Source: Candidatus Bipolaricaulota bacterium
GTDB taxonomy: Bacteria > Bipolaricaulota > Bipolaricaulia > Bipolaricaulales > Bipolaricaulaceae
Assembly (NCBI GenBank): GCA_021159405.1
Contig: JAGGRX010000142.1
Span: 1 to 5,947 of the forward strand
DNA length: 5,947 nucleotides
Reading direction: 5' to 3'
Part shown: one piece after another, positions 4,895 to 5,947 of the stretch
How positions within the stretch are numbered: position 1 is the stretch's first letter
How the letters are laid out: the number at the start of each line of letters is the position of its first letter
Notes under the pieces: model-generated
Database searches by the model: none
What the model was told of the DNA's origin: nothing
Seen by the model: only the letters and a program-made list of their open reading frames with translations
Position numbers and translations under genes: made by a program

Positions 4895-5875
4895 ATGGCT
4901 GGCCAGGCACTTTCCGGTGTATCCTTCCCGGTGGTCGTGAGGGAAAATCCGGTTCGCACGTCGGCCAGGTGGGTGACTAGACAGGCGCGCTACGTGCGCC
5001 TGGACGAAGGGAGGCTTCACTCCCTTGCCCACCAGCTCGAGGAAGCCAGCGTCCCTTCCTGGGAGGGGAGGTATCACTTCCGAGGGGACGAGGAGCTCAC
5101 ATGTCGGTACCTTTTGGTCCTCGACGCCCTCAACTTCTGTTTCTGGCCGGGGAAGGCGAAGTGGACGGTTCCCGGACCGGATGGTGAGCCCCTCACCGGT
5201 TATTTCGCGCTGGCCTACGCCCTCAGGCGAGCTGCTGAAAAAACGCCGGATTTCTACGCGCCGGGGAACCTGGCCGCCTTGGACGAGGGCGGTCTAGGGG
5301 AGGTGCTCGGGGAAATCCCACTCCTCCGCATGCGGGTCCGGGCGGCGCGGGAGGTGGGCCAGCTCCTCCTTCGTTTCGGCTCGGCTAGGGGGTTCTTCTT
5401 GGCTTCCCGCGGCTCCTGCCGGCGGCTGGTGGAGCTCGTCACGGCTCACCTCCCCTCGTTCAGGGATGCCGCCCTGTACCGGGGCCGCGAGGTCTTCTTC
5501 CACAAACGGGCCCAGATCCTGTGTGCCGATCTTTACGGGGCGTTCGCCGGAAAGGGCCTGGGGGACCTGCGTGATCTTGACTGGCTGACGGCGTTTGCCG
5601 ACTACAAGTTGCCCCAGCTTCTCAGGGCTCAAGGGGTTCTGCTCCTAGATGCCGGGCTTGCGGCCAGGATCGACCGGCTGGAGCCCATCCCGGCCGGCTC
5701 GCCCGAGGAGGTGGAGCTCCGGGCCGCCACCGTAGCCGCTGTGGAGGAGCTGGTGAGGCTGCTCAGGCTGCGCGGCCGCCCATTGAGGGCGTTTGAGGTG
5801 GACTGGATGCTGTGGCACCTCGCCCAAGGGGATCTTCCCCATCCCCATCACCGCACGATCACGATCTTCTACTGA
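4895..5875 (+). CDS. Queuosine salvage protein, DUF2419/Qng1 family (queuosine-nucleoside glycosylase)
   Basis: This 326-residue protein, close in length to human QNG1 (about 340), matches the queuosine salvage family (PF10343). Members release queuine base from queuosine nucleoside or 5'-monophosphate so that it can be put back into tRNA by TGT. Recognisable blocks are ARYVRLDEGRL (about 31-41), VLDALNFCFWPG (75-86), the helix with YFALAYALRRA (103-113), FFHKRAQILCADLYG (201-215), FADYKLPQLLRAQGVL (234-249, with the conserved Asp236 expected at the active site), EVELRAATVAAVEELV (272-287) and DWMLWHLA (313-320). The C-terminus HHRTITIFY is also typical. There is no signal peptide. ATG 4895 is the best start, but its ribosome-binding site is poor. 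TTG 4877 and GTG 4931 or 4937 are in frame too, and all leave the conserved domain whole. No tgt or queuine transporter gene is visible nearby. Confidence 0.87.
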   Translation: MAGQALSGVSFPVVVRENPVRTSARWVTRQARYVRLDEGRLHSLAHQLEEASVPSWEGRYHFRGDEELTCRYLLVLDALNFCFWPGKAKWTVPGPDGEPLTGYFALAYALRRAAEKTPDFYAPGNLAALDEGGLGEVLGEIPLLRMRVRAAREVGQLLLRFGSARGFFLASRGSCRRLVELVTAHLPSFRDAALYRGREVFFHKRAQILCADLYGAFAGKGLGDLRDLDWLTAFADYKLPQLLRAQGVLLLDAGLAARIDRLEPIPAGSPEEVELRAATVAAVEELVRLLRLRGRPLRAFEVDWMLWHLAQGDLPHPHHRTITIFY

Positions 5876-5898
5876 GGTGGGGCAGGTCTTCATTTTTC

Positions 5899-5917
5899 AG
5901 TATAGGCACGCTATACT
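5899..5917. repeat. Perfect 7-bp inverted repeat upstream of the transposase start
   Basis: AGTATAG (5899-5905) and CTATACT (5911-5917) are perfect inverse complements around GCACG. The right arm contains the TATACT -10 box. The element lies 6 nt before ATG 5924. It may be an operator, a REP-like or IS200-type end hairpin that the transposase recognises, or both. Confidence 0.65.
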
Positions 5918-5923
5918 TATCTT
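5912..5923 (+). promoter_or_regulatory. Candidate -10 box for a leaderless transposase transcript
   Basis: TATACT at 5912-5917 is one base from the TATAAT consensus and sits 6 nt before ATG 5924, the same spacing as in front of tatD. No Shine-Dalgarno sequence precedes the ATG. A weak -35 (TTCATT, 5889-5894) is 17 bp upstream. Confidence 0.5.
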
Positions 5924-5947
5924 ATGGCCAGGCCCTTGCGCATCCAA
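5924..5947 (+). CDS. 5' end of a REP-associated tyrosine transposase (RAYT, Y1/IS200-like)
   Basis: Only eight codons are present, reading MARPLRIQ. Proteins of the Y1 transposase/RAYT group very often open with MARPLRIE or MARPLRIQ followed by a YPGAxYHVTxRGN block carrying the first catalytic HxH-type region. They are single-strand nucleases related to IS200/IS605 TnpA that act on REP palindromes. The recognition rests on eight residues plus the adjacent dyad and promoter, so it is a strong hint and not proof. The catalytic residues lie beyond the window. Confidence 0.65.

Noticed and set aside
5816..5897. Intrinsic terminator after the Qng1-type gene (CCCCATCACC, GGTGGGG and a T5 run)
   Set aside because: The arms pair only with a bulge and over a loop of about 40 nt, and the T-run is about 13 nt away from the right arm.

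Overview
The window looks like a piece of chromosome from a GC-rich bacterium, probably a thermophile. The host genes are roughly 61-67% G+C by hand count. Pointers to a thermophile are a TtuB-like sulfur carrier, flavin-dependent thymidylate synthase (ThyX) instead of ThyA, an intein in a housekeeping gene, and promoters that may give leaderless mRNAs, as in Deinococcus-Thermus and some other deep lineages. A phylum such as Bipolaricaulota, Deinococcota or Chloroflexota would fit, but the sequence alone does not decide this.

Layout. Positions 1-347 hold the 3' end of an unrecognised gene overlapping a small DUF2007-type protein. tatD (364-1134) follows, with a TANNNT box 6 nt before its ATG and no usable Shine-Dalgarno sequence. 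A perfect 12-bp hairpin (1137-1165) sits between tatD and a convergent minus-strand gene for a 63-residue ubiquitin-like protein ending in Gly-Gly (1211-1402). A 66-bp divergent region with two overlapping candidate -10 boxes separates that gene from thyX (1469-2056).

thyX overlaps dcd by ATGA. dcd (2053-3876) encodes a dCTP deaminase interrupted by a 421-residue intein (2428-3690). The intein has intact-looking splicing blocks, two LAGLIDADG motifs and an apparent winged-helix insert. The spliced deaminase would be 186 residues. DCD makes dUTP from dCTP, and ThyX makes dTMP from dUMP, so the pair is a short thymidylate supply operon with one dUTPase step between them. Because the intein separates two halves of the DCD active site, dTTP synthesis through this route should depend on splicing.

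Downstream on the same strand are an exported seven-bladed WD40 propeller (3901-4848) and a queuosine-nucleoside salvage protein of the Qng1/DUF2419 family (4895-5875). The last 24 bases begin a new gene reading MARPLRIQ, the usual opening of REP-associated Y1 tyrosine transposases (RAYT). It is preceded by a perfect 7-bp dyad that contains its -10 box. No tRNA, rRNA or CRISPR array is seen, and no gene-free stretch exceeds 80 bases.

The most unusual item is the dcd intein: its host gene, the Cys at an insertion position usually held by Pro, the non-His penultimate residue, and the lower-GC insert carrying a winged helix.
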